Source of the DNA: Candidatus Chloroheliales bacterium | GTDB lineage: Bacteria > Chloroflexota > Chloroflexia > QHBQ01 | DNA: 5,218 nt | Direction of reading: 5' to 3' | Assembly (NCBI GenBank): GCA_003243865.1 | Contig: QHBQ01000503.1 | Coordinates: forward strand, 1-5,218 | In this document: positions 1-5,218 of the stretch, piece after piece | Layout: each line of letters opens with the position of its first letter | Position numbering within the stretch: position 1 is the first letter of the stretch | The notes under the pieces: generated by a model | What the model was told of the DNA's origin: nothing | What the model saw: only the letters and a program-made list of their open reading frames with translations | Databases searched by the model: none | Program-made: the position numbers and the translations under genes

Positions 1-1953
1 GTCAAACTCAGCCGCAACGTGTCAGACGATGCCTACGTCGCCGCGCTGAATGTAGACGAGCCGGGGCCACTCGCCGACCTGATTGCCAGCACCATCCAGA
101 TTGACAACGCTGCGCGGCAGCAGATCCTGGAGGAGTTCGACCCGCTCACCCGCTTGCAGAAGGTGCATATCATGCTGGCGAAGGAGCTAGACCTGCTCGA
201 TATGGAGAGCAAAATCCAGGGCGACGTGCAGAAGGAGATTGACCGCGGCCAGCGTGAATACTACCTGCGCGAGCAGATGAAGGCAATCCAGCACGAGTTG
301 GGCGACGAAGACCCGCTTACCCGCGACGTGCGCGAATTCCGCGAGAAGATTGCTGCCGCCGGAATGCCGGAGGCGGTGCGGGCACGAGCCGACGAGGAGC
401 TTGACCGCATGGCTGCGATGCCGAGCATCAGCCCCGAAGCGTCTGTGCTACGCGGCTACATCGAGTGGCTGGTGGCGCTGCCCTGGTCTACCGCCACTGA
501 AGACCGGCTCGACATCCGCGCCGCGGCGGTGACGCTCGATCACAACCACTATGGCCTGGATAAGGTCAAGGAGCGGGTGCTGGAGTTCCTCGCGGTGCGC
601 AAACTGGCGGGCGAGAAGCAGAAGAGTCCCATCCTCTGCTTCGTCGGCCCGCCGGGAGTGGGCAAGACCAGCCTGGGGCGCAGCATCGCCGAGGCAATGG
701 GCCGCAAGTTCACCCGCATCTCGCTCGGCGGGGTGCGTGACGAGGCGGAGATAAGAGGCCACCGCCGCACCTACATCGGCGCACTGCCCGGCCGTGTGCT
801 GCAAACGATGAAGACGGTTGGGGTCTGCAACCCGGTCTTCATCATGGACGAGATTGACAAGCTGGGGATGGACTATCGCGGCGACCCCGCCGCCGCGCTG
901 CTCGAGGTACTCGACCCGGAGCAGAACAACTCCTTCAGCGACCACTATCTGGAAGTGCCATTCGACCTCAGCCGCGTGCTATTCATCCTCACCGCCAACG
1001 TCCTCGACCCGGTGCCGTCGGCGTTGCGTGACCGCATGGAGGTAATCGAACTGCCTGGCTACACCGAGGATGAGAAGTTCCACATTGCCCGCCAGTTCCT
1101 GGTTACCAAGCAACTCGAACAGCACGGGCTGGATGAGGCGGAACTGAGCTTCAGCGATCGCGCCATCCAGGAGATCATCCGCAGCTACACCCACGAGGCG
1201 GGCGTGCGCAACCTGGAGCGGGAGATCGGCGCGATCTGTCGCAAGGTGGCCCGCAGCGTGGCCGAGGCGGGTGAGGAGGATGGGGCAGCGCCAGCGAAGC
1301 CAAGGCGGCGCAAGCCGAAGCCGAATCGCTACCCGATCACGGAGAAGACATTGGAAAAATATCTCGGCCCCACCCGCTTCAGCTATGGGCTGGCCGAGAA
1401 GAGCGACGAGGTGGGGGTCGCCACCGGCGTGTCGTGGAGCGCGGCGGGCGGCGATACGATGGGCATCGAGGTGACGCTGATGGACGGCTCCGGCAAGCTG
1501 ACCCTGACGGGGCAACTTGGCGAGGTGATGCGCGAGTCGGCGCAGGCAGGCATCAGCTATGCGCGGGGCTGGGCGCGGCAGCTTGGCATTGACCCCGCCC
1601 GCTTCGAGAAACTGGACATCCACATCCATGTGCCAGCCGGGGCGATCCCCAAGGACGGCCCCAGCGCTGGCATCACCATGGCGACCGCGCTCATCAGCGC
1701 CCTCACCCAACGGCCGGTGCGCCGCGAGGTGGCGATGACCGGCGAGATTACCCTGCGCGGCAAGGTGCTGCCCATCGGCGGCCTCAAGGAGAAGGTGCTG
1801 GCTGCCCATCGCGCTGGCATCACCACCTTCATCCTGCCCAAAGAGAACGAGAAGGATCTGACCGACATCCCCGCCAACATCCGCAAGCAACTCCGCTTCG
1901 TGCCGGTGGAGCAGATGAGCGAGGTGATTGGGACCGCGCTGCGGCAGGAATGA
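1..1953 (+). CDS. lon: ATP-dependent Lon protease (LonA type), 5' partial
   Basis: Cytoplasmic AAA+ serine protease that unfolds and degrades damaged and regulatory proteins. The frame is open from base 1, and the first residues (VKLSRN, then [15 protein letters not shown]) align with the LonA N-terminal region, so the GTG at 19 is internal and roughly 130-180 residues lie off the left edge. Counting that GTG as residue 1, I see the coiled-coil region (about 40-130, including [13 protein letters not shown]), Walker [10 protein letters not shown] (210-218), Walker B VFIMDEID (273-280), sensor-1 Asn327, the DRMEVI arginine-finger region (Arg339), and the C-terminal protease domain with PKDGPSAG (Ser549) and GGLKEK (Lys592). 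The Ser-Lys spacing of 43 equals that of E. coli Ser679/Lys722. All catalytic residues are present and the C-terminus is complete (TGA). A basic, proline-rich insert (KPRRRKPKP, about 417-437) joins the ATPase and protease parts. The gene converges on the minus-strand gene across a hairpin. The family call is near certain. Confidence 0.97.
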   Translation, partial: VKLSRNVSDDAYVAALNVDEPGPLADLIASTIQIDNAARQQILEEFDPLTRLQKVHIMLAKELDLLDMESKIQGDVQKEIDRGQREYYLREQMKAIQHELGDEDPLTRDVREFREKIAAAGMPEAVRARADEELDRMAAMPSISPEASVLRGYIEWLVALPWSTATEDRLDIRAAAVTLDHNHYGLDKVKERVLEFLAVRKLAGEKQKSPILCFVGPPGVGKTSLGRSIAEAMGRKFTRISLGGVRDEAEIRGHRRTYIGALPGRVLQTMKTVGVCNPVFIMDEIDKLGMDYRGDPAAALLEVLDPEQNNSFSDHYLEVPFDLSRVLFILTANVLDPVPSALRDRMEVIELPGYTEDEKFHIARQFLVTKQLEQHGLDEAELSFSDRAIQEIIRSYTHEAGVRNLEREIGAICRKVARSVAEAGEEDGAAPAKPRRRKPKPNRYPITEKTLEKYLGPTRFSYGLAEKSDEVGVATGVSWSAAGGDTMGIEVTLMDGSGKLTLTGQLGEVMRESAQAGISYARGWARQLGIDPARFEKLDIHIHVPAGAIPKDGPSAGITMATALISALTQRPVRREVAMTGEITLRGKVLPIGGLKEKVLAAHRAGITTFILPKENEKDLTDIPANIRKQLRFVPVEQMSEVIGTALRQE

Positions 1954-1989
1954 GGGTGAGAAGCAAGGGTGACGGCGGTAAGATAAAGC

Positions 1990-2022
1990 AAGTGCCGAGG
2001 CGAACTATTTGCCTCGGCACTT
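1990..2022. terminator. Hairpin between convergent genes, probable bidirectional terminator
   Basis: AAGTGCCGAGGC (1990-2001) and GCCTCGGCACTT (2011-2022) form a perfect 12-bp stem with a 9-nt loop. It sits 36 nt after the lon stop and 14 nt after the stop of the minus-strand gene, where both transcripts need to end. On the plus strand only a short U stretch follows (CUUAUCU). On the minus strand the tail is richer in U (CUUGCUUUAUCUU), so termination of the minus-strand gene looks stronger. The hairpin is seen directly; its terminator activity is inferred. Confidence 0.85.
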
Positions 2023-2036
2023 ATCTACAGGCTAGG

Positions 2037-2933
2037 TTATTGACGGAAGTTGTCCAGGCCAACGTCTTCCATAGTCCAGAAGGGAGTTTCCGGGATGACC
2101 ATCACTCTGGCCTGATCCACTCCGTTCACGCCGTTGGCGTTGAGGTCATTCCGAACTACGTTGGGCGTAACGTCAACGAGGAAGACAAGCTGATCTTTTT
2201 GTAGACTTAGTAGCTGGCTAGTGGCCATCCATCCCCTAGCAGCTACAATCCCTTGAACCTTTGCCCCTACATCCGCCCACCGCGCTTGAACCTTGTCGGT
2301 CTGTGCGTCTGGCCCAGTGTACGCTGTTATGCGTGTACCGTCCTGCTGCACCATGCGAACGATGCCGTAGACCTGGGTGGTGGGGCCGCTGGTCAGACCT
2401 GTGGCTTTAACCCATGCGCGGAACTGCTCTGGCGAAACGTAGTTGCGGAAGGTTACATACACTTCAACTTGGCCACCACCAGATGCCAGCTGCTCGGTTA
2501 GCTTCTTGTTAGCCTCCGCATAAGCACGGATACCGTTTACGGACTCAAAGTCGTATTGAATGGTTACGTCGAGTGAATTACGTATACCCCTGTACGCAGT
2601 GTAATGCCAAGAGCCGAAGTCAATCTTACGCACCAGCTCAGGGGTTGGCTCTGGCTTTGCGCGTGAGACAGTTGTAGGGCGAGACGTAGGCGGCGGTGAC
2701 GTTACCGCAGTTGATGGGATCAACCCTCCAGGTGGGTATGTACTATCACTATCTGGTAGCCCTTGGTTTGTAGCAAGCGGGGGTGGTATCTGCTGTTGTG
2801 CCTTGACCGCCTGTGCAGCGGGCTGGAGCGATGATGGCCGTGCTGAGAGTGTGCTTGCTATCGCCAGCACCGCAGCTGCTGTAAGGACAACCCCGATTAG
2901 CCCAGCGATATTTCGAGGGAAGCTGATTTTCAC
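2037..2933 (-). CDS. Membrane-anchored or secreted protein of unknown function
   Basis: I do not recognise the family. The 298-residue product starts MKISFPRN and has one hydrophobic segment at about 9-30 (IAGLIGVVLTAAAVLAIASTL), which fits an uncleaved signal anchor or signal peptide, so the rest is probably outside the membrane. Residues about 48-98 form a Pro/Thr/Ser-rich linker (PPPLATNQ, TSPPPTSRPTT, KPEPTPEL). Residues about 100-298 look like a folded domain with alternating hydrophobic beta-like stretches (QVEVYVTFRNYVSPEQFRAWV, TQVYGIVRMV, DQLVFLVDVTP). Near the C-terminus, DLNANGVNGVD (263-273) resembles a calcium-binding loop of dockerin/EF-hand type but is one residue short. I see no cysteine-containing lipobox and no catalytic motif. 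The start is GTG, chosen because AAAGGAGAT lies at the right distance and the hydrophobic segment follows directly. Sample lines are about 42-55% GC against about 60-65% in lon. It has its own promoter and terminator, so it is probably monocistronic. Confidence 0.85.
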   Translation of the reverse strand: MKISFPRNIAGLIGVVLTAAAVLAIASTLSARPSSLQPAAQAVKAQQQIPPPLATNQGLPDSDSTYPPGGLIPSTAVTSPPPTSRPTTVSRAKPEPTPELVRKIDFGSWHYTAYRGIRNSLDVTIQYDFESVNGIRAYAEANKKLTEQLASGGGQVEVYVTFRNYVSPEQFRAWVKATGLTSGPTTQVYGIVRMVQQDGTRITAYTGPDAQTDKVQARWADVGAKVQGIVAARGWMATSQLLSLQKDQLVFLVDVTPNVVRNDLNANGVNGVDQARVMVIPETPFWTMEDVGLDNFRQ

Positions 2934-2937
2934 TGAG

Positions 2938-2946
2938 ATCTCCTTT
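2938..2946 (-). promoter_or_regulatory. Shine-Dalgarno site for the GTG-started minus-strand gene
   Basis: Read on the minus strand this is AAAGGAGAT, a near-perfect ribosome binding site. The GGAG core lies 6 nt before the GTG at 2933-2931. It decides the start in favour of GTG, since no ATG of that frame has a comparable site. Confidence 0.85.
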
Positions 2947-2982
2947 AGAATAGCCGCTTTTTCTTACTTTTTCTTTTTGCTG

Positions 2983-3000
2983 CCGCCGAATATGCGACGG
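2983..3000 (-). other. Small hairpin in the leader of the minus-strand gene
   Basis: In the minus-strand transcript CCGUCG (3000-2995) can pair with CGGCGG (2988-2983) around a 6-nt loop, including one G-U pair. It is followed by an A-rich, pyrimidine-poor stretch (about 2957-2980, AAAAAGAAAAAGUAAGAAAAAG) leading to the ribosome binding site. No U-run follows, so it is not an intrinsic terminator. It could protect the 5' end or leave the leader open for ribosome loading, but no known riboswitch is recognisable. Confidence 0.35.
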
Positions 3001-3019
3001 ACTACCGTACTGCGTAGGT

Positions 3020-3048
3020 ATTATAATATGACATCCAACTAATCGCAA
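3020..3048 (-). promoter_or_regulatory. Sigma-70-type promoter of the minus-strand gene
   Basis: On the minus strand, -35 TTGCGA (3048-3043) and a perfect -10 TATAAT (3025-3020) are separated by 17 bp. Transcription should start near 3013, giving a leader of about 80 nt before the GTG. The -10 lies in the palindrome ATTATAAT (3020-3027), so a TATAAT also reads on the plus strand, but there it has no credible -35. Confidence 0.75.
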
Positions 3049-3099
3049 TGTTTTAACGAACCAATTTTGCTCAGGTTTCGCTTTTGCCAACCAACTAGT

Positions 3100-3127
3100 T
3101 TGACTCTGGCCCGCTTTGTGGTATAAT
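3100..3127 (+). promoter_or_regulatory. Sigma-70-type promoter of the glycosyltransferase operon
   Basis: -35 TTGACT (3100-3105) and a perfect -10 TATAAT (3122-3127) are separated by 16 bp. The start point should fall near 3134, leaving a leader of about 40 nt before the ATG at 3174. An 8-bp palindrome AACTAGTT (3093-3100) abuts the -35 and could be an operator half, but nothing else supports that. This promoter and the leftward one stand back to back, with 51 bp between their -35 boxes. Confidence 0.8.
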
Positions 3128-3173
3128 CCAAGCGTATATTTATATGTATCTGGTTTCGGGTCTAGGAGCGTGA

Positions 3174-4328
3174 ATGAAAATCTGCCTGGTATCGCCATAC
3201 GACTTCCCCTACAAGGGCGGGGTCAGCGACCACATCAGCCACCTCGACGAGCAACTCAGGGTGATGGGCCACGAGGTGAAGATCCTCGCGCCCACCTCCA
3301 ACGAGGCCGACGACGCGACTCAGGCAAAGAACTTCTATCCTGTCAGCCGCCACATTATCGGGCTGCCCGCTAACGGTTCAGTAGCGCGTATCAGCCTGTC
3401 ATTGTGGCTGTGGAGCTACGTCAAAGAAATACTGGCGGCGGAACAGTTCGATATCATCCACCTGCACGAGCCGTTTATGCCGACCGTGCCGCTGGCGGTG
3501 CTGCGCCACTCCAAGGCGCTGAACATCGCCACCTTCCACGCCTTCGGCGAGGGCAGCAACAGCCCATACCGCTACGGCAAGCCGGTGCTGGATTACTTCA
3601 ACGGCAAGCTGCACGGGCGTATCGCGGTGTCGAAGTTCGCCAGGCAGTATGTGAACCAATACTGGCCCGCCGACTACAAGATTATCCCCAATGGCATTGA
3701 GTTTGCAAGGTTTAGTAAGCCGCAGCCGCGCGTGCCGCGGATGGATGATGGGCGGCTCAACGTGCTGTTCGTGGGACGGTTCAGCGAGTCGCGTAAGGGC
3801 TTCCGCTATCTGCTGAAGGCGATGCCGCTGGTGAAGGAGTATTTCCCCAACCTGCGGCTGATAGTGGCAGGCAAGGGCGACCGCGAGGAGTTCGCCGATG
3901 AGCTGCGTGAGTTGCAGCCAGGCGATGTCGAGTTTGTCGGCTTCGTCAGCGACGAGGAACTGCCCCGCTACTACCAGAGCGCCGACGTGTTCTGCGCCCC
4001 CAGCATCGGCGGCGAGAGCTTTGGTATCGTGCTGCTGGAGGCGATGGCGGCTGGCACTCCGGTGGTGGCAGGCAACATCGCCGGTTACGGCAGCGTCTTG
4101 CAGCACGGGCAACAGGGCTACCTGGTCGAGCCGAAGAGCGAGCAGGCGATTGCCCGCGCCCTCATCCGCCTATTGCCCGATCAGGAGATGCGGGCCAGGC
4201 TGGGCGCCGCAGGCAAGCGCCACGCCGAGCAATACTCATGGGACAAGATTGCGCGGCGGATTGCCCAATACTACGATGAAACCGCCCAGCGGGTCTATGG
4301 CACCAGCCGCGCCTGGGTCAGAGCTTAA
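3174..4328 (+). CDS. pimA: GT4-family glycosyltransferase, PimA-like (phosphatidylinositol mannosyltransferase)
   Basis: Probable GDP-mannose-dependent glycosyltransferase acting at the cytoplasmic face of the membrane, adding the first mannose to phosphatidyl-myo-inositol. The 384-residue length matches PimA and the GT-B fold is complete. Seen: the N-terminal glycine loop (SPYDFPYKGGV, 7-17), NGSVARI (67-73), HLHEP (96-100), ATFHAF with the expected catalytic-pocket His122, GRIAVS (148-153), IPNGIE (171-176), the donor-phosphate site GRFSESRKGF (Arg202, Lys208), and the EX7E motif from Glu281 to Glu289 in GGESFGIVLLEAMAAGTPVV. These blocks follow mycobacterial PimA in the same order. AGGAG (3164-3168) lies 5 nt before the ATG, and a strong promoter lies upstream. 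A phosphatidylinositol-phosphate-synthase-like gene follows 103 bp downstream, which supports an inositol-lipid acceptor. The GT4 family is certain. The exact sugar and acceptor are inferred; other GT4 enzymes acting on glycolipids remain possible. Confidence 0.9.
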   Translation: MKICLVSPYDFPYKGGVSDHISHLDEQLRVMGHEVKILAPTSNEADDATQAKNFYPVSRHIIGLPANGSVARISLSLWLWSYVKEILAAEQFDIIHLHEPFMPTVPLAVLRHSKALNIATFHAFGEGSNSPYRYGKPVLDYFNGKLHGRIAVSKFARQYVNQYWPADYKIIPNGIEFARFSKPQPRVPRMDDGRLNVLFVGRFSESRKGFRYLLKAMPLVKEYFPNLRLIVAGKGDREEFADELRELQPGDVEFVGFVSDEELPRYYQSADVFCAPSIGGESFGIVLLEAMAAGTPVVAGNIAGYGSVLQHGQQGYLVEPKSEQAIARALIRLLPDQEMRARLGAAGKRHAEQYSWDKIARRIAQYYDETAQRVYGTSRAWVRA

Positions 4329-4329
4329 T

Positions 4330-4415
4330 GATTGTAGATTGTAGATCGTAGATTGTAGATTGGAGCCGACGGCATTGGCATCTAATCTGCAATCTTAAAT
4401 CTACAATCTACAATC
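4330..4415. repeat. Heptamer array arranged as a long inverted repeat
   Basis: The left arm (4330-4364) is five 7-bp units: GATTGTA, GATTGTA, GATCGTA, GATTGTA, GATTGGA. The right arm (4381-4415), read in reverse complement, is GATTGTA, GATTGTA, GATTTAA, GATTGCA, GATTAGA. The arms match at 30 of 35 positions and the outer 17 bp are perfect (4330-4346 with 4399-4415). GCC (4365-4367) and GGC (4377-4379) can extend the stem past a bulged A4380. The array begins 1 nt after the glycosyltransferase stop and ends immediately before the next gene's AGGA. There is no U-run after the stem, so it is not a classic terminator. TAG occurs once per unit in the left arm and so stops all three plus-strand frames. 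Confidence 0.95.
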
Positions 4416-4426
4416 AGGATGGGGGG
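4416..4426 (+). promoter_or_regulatory. Purine-rich ribosome binding site for the TTG-started phosphatidyltransferase
   Basis: AGGATGGGGGG lies 5 nt before the TTG at 4432. The G-rich part can pair with the CCUCC of 16S rRNA, though less exactly than a GGAGG core. The ATG contained within it (4419) is in another frame and gives an unrelated short peptide, so TTG is the best start. The site directly abuts the end of the inverted repeat. Confidence 0.6.
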
Positions 4427-4431
4427 AACTG

Positions 4432-5046
4432 TTGTTCAACGAAGGGGTACAGGAGTGGTCACGGAGCATCGCCCGGCGGGTAATGAGCGTGTTCGTCAAC
4501 ACCGGCCTGACGCCCAATATGCTCACCATGTTCGGGCTGGCGCTGAACCTGGCGGTGGCCGCGCTGCTGGCGAGCGGCAACCTGGTGGCGGGGGCGCTGC
4601 TGCTGCTGTTCGCCGCTGCCTTCGATATGGCCGACGGCGCGCTGGCAAAGGTGACGGGCCAGACCAGCACCTTCGGCGCGTTCCTCGACTCGGTGATTGA
4701 CCGCTACTCCGACGCCATCATGCTGGGCGGGCTGCTGATTTACTACCTGTTGCTGCCTGCCAACGGTCACATCATCGAGATCCTGCTCATCTTTGCCGCC
4801 ACGGTCGGCGGCGGGATGATTAGCTACGCGCGGGCCAAGGCCGAGTCGCTGCAGCTTGAGGGCAGGGTCGGCTTGCTGGCCCGCCCTGAGCGCATCCTGC
4901 TACTCGCCGCCGGGCTGCTGTTCAGCCCGCTGTGGTGGTGGGCGCTGCCCGCCGCTCTCTGGATCCTGGCAATCGGCACCCAATTGACCGCCATCCAGCG
5001 CATCTGGCACGTCTATCGCACAGCGAGATTAAAGATTAAGGATTAA
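4432..5046 (+). CDS. CDP-alcohol phosphatidyltransferase, probable phosphatidylinositol phosphate synthase
   Basis: Integral membrane enzyme that transfers a phosphatidyl group from CDP-diacylglycerol to an alcohol, here most likely inositol phosphate. The 204-residue product has an amphipathic N-terminus and about six membrane helices (roughly 31-47, 48-64, 92-108, 115-132, 152-168, 169-186). The signature reads D65-x2-D68-G69-x2-A72-K73-x8-G82-x3-D86-x3-D90, with all four metal-binding Asp present but Lys where the family consensus has Arg. ISYARAKAESLQL (130-142) followed by RPER (151-154) closely parallels mycobacterial PgsA1 (ISYIKARAEASGL, then ERPER), in the region that binds inositol phosphate. 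GLTPNMLT (25-32) is also shared. The TTG start is chosen from the purine-rich site upstream and the usual length of about 25 residues before GLTPN. The last residues (RLKIKD) and the stop come from a heptamer array. Phosphatidylglycerophosphate synthase is a less likely alternative. The PimA-like neighbour supports the inositol-lipid reading. Confidence 0.88.
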   Translation: MFNEGVQEWSRSIARRVMSVFVNTGLTPNMLTMFGLALNLAVAALLASGNLVAGALLLLFAAAFDMADGALAKVTGQTSTFGAFLDSVIDRYSDAIMLGGLLIYYLLLPANGHIIEILLIFAATVGGGMISYARAKAESLQLEGRVGLLARPERILLLAAGLLFSPLWWWALPAALWILAIGTQLTAIQRIWHVYRTARLKIKD

Positions 5047-5054
5047 GGATTAAA
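5027..5054 (+). repeat. GATTAAR heptamer tandem array overlapping a stop codon
   Basis: Four 7-bp units: GATTAAA, GATTAAG, GATTAAG, GATTAAA. The array encodes the last few residues of the phosphatidyltransferase and its stop codon (TAA, 5044-5046). Because the period is 7, TAA falls in each of the three plus-strand frames (5030, 5037, 5044). The GATT core and the 7-bp period are shared with the array at 4330-4415. Confidence 0.9.
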
Positions 5055-5069
5055 GAAGTTGTTGGTTAG

Positions 5070-5138
5070 GGTGCGTAGGGGCGAACCGTTGTTCGCCCTG
5101 TGGGTATAGCCGGTGCGTAGGGGCGAGCAATTTCGACC
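5070..5138 (+). repeat. Two copies of a short palindromic (REP-like) element
   Basis: GGTGCGTAGGGGCGA occurs at 5070-5084 and again, identically, at 5112-5126, 42 bp apart. In the first copy GGGCGAAC (5079-5086) and GTTCGCCC (5091-5098) form a perfect 8-bp stem with loop CGTT. The second copy is degenerate: only CGA/TCG and GG/CC pair around a mismatch (5121-5138). No U-run follows either stem, so terminator function is unlikely. The form resembles dispersed intergenic palindromes. Copies elsewhere in the genome cannot be seen from here. Confidence 0.8.
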
Positions 5139-5166
5139 TTCACAATCAAAACAAAAGGGGGGCAAG

Positions 5167-5218
5167 ATGGATGAGAACATCAGTGAGAACCAGGCGCGGC
5201 GTTCGGGGCTGGGGCTGC
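5167..5218 (+). CDS. Start of a further gene, 3' partial, function not determinable
   Basis: An ATG at 5167 opens a frame that runs to the window edge and encodes MDENISENQARRSGLGL. AAAAGGGGGGCAAG directly upstream is a plausible ribosome binding site, with its G-run about 4 nt from the ATG. The gene follows the phosphatidyltransferase stop by 120 bp on the same strand, so it may belong to the same operon, although the gap is full of repeats. Seventeen polar residues are too few to name a family. The Arg-Arg followed by Gly/Leu would suit a short cytoplasmic tail before a membrane helix, but that is a guess. Confidence 0.6.
   Translation, partial: MDENISENQARRSGLGL

Noticed and set aside
19..21. 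GTG at 19 as the true lon start
   Set aside because: The frame is open to base 1, and the preceding codons (VKLSRN) align with internal LonA sequence, so lon is simply cut by the window edge.
448..945. Long antisense reading frames across lon (also 979-1890 and 1557-1991)
   Set aside because: They lie opposite a fully conserved Lon, have no recognisable domains and no good ribosome binding sites. They are expected in GC-rich coding DNA.
3022..3027. Plus-strand TATAAT as a second promoter for the glycosyltransferase
   Set aside because: The best -35 at a proper distance (CGGACT or GGACTA) matches consensus poorly. The hexamer is the other face of a palindrome used by the leftward promoter.
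3399..4112. Antisense reading frame across the glycosyltransferase
   Set aside because: It overlaps conserved GT4 motifs on the other strand; its composition is that of a mirror frame and it has no supporting signals.
4330..4415. Inverted heptamer repeat as an intrinsic terminator or CRISPR
   Set aside because: No U-run follows the stem and a same-strand gene begins at once, so a classic terminator does not fit. The units are 7 bp with no spacers, so it is not CRISPR.
4419..4700. ATG at 4419 as the start of the gene after the glycosyltransferase
   Set aside because: It is in a different frame from the clear CDP-alcohol phosphatidyltransferase and gives a Gly/Arg-rich peptide. The ATG lies inside the ribosome binding site of the real gene.
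5079..5098. 8-bp GC hairpin as the terminator of the lipid operon
   Set aside because: The sequence after it is UGUGGGUAUAG with no U-tract, and it is part of a duplicated dispersed-type repeat.

Overview
The window looks like a piece of a GC-rich bacterial chromosome. My best guess is Chloroflexota. The Lon sequence is of the ordinary bacterial type, a PimA-like mannosyltransferase is paired with a phosphatidylinositol-phosphate-synthase-like enzyme (a pairing best known from Actinobacteria), and the intergenic DNA carries heptamer arrays and 'GTAGGGGCGA' palindromes of a kind I associate with Chloroflexota. The phylum is inference; the gene families are much firmer. Promoters and ribosome binding sites follow the sigma-70 / Shine-Dalgarno consensus.

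Layout. Bases 1-1953 (+) are the 3' three quarters or more of lon, the ATP-dependent protease; its N-terminal domain lies off the left edge. A perfect 12-bp hairpin at 1990-2022 separates it from a convergent gene on the minus strand (2037-2933), which encodes a membrane-anchored or secreted protein of unknown function with a proline/threonine-rich linker. That gene is visibly less GC-rich than its neighbours. A 240-bp divergent intergenic region (2934-3173) holds two well-formed sigma-70-type promoters, one firing left and one firing right.

The rightward promoter serves a probable phospholipid-glycosylation cluster: a GT4 glycosyltransferase closely resembling PimA (3174-4328), then a six-helix CDP-alcohol phosphatidyltransferase most like mycobacterial phosphatidylinositol-phosphate synthase (4432-5046, TTG start), then the first 17 codons of another gene (5167 onward). 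The simplest reading is that the second enzyme makes phosphatidylinositol phosphate, which after dephosphorylation becomes the acceptor lipid for mannosylation by the first.

The most unusual structure is in the short gaps of this cluster. A 7-bp tandem repeat (GATTGTA) is arranged as a large inverted repeat immediately after the glycosyltransferase stop codon and ends one base before the ribosome binding site of the next gene. A second 7-bp array (GATTAAR) supplies the last codons and the stop codon of the phosphatidyltransferase. It is followed by two copies of a short palindromic element. No CRISPR, tRNA, rRNA, insertion sequence or obvious defence system is visible.
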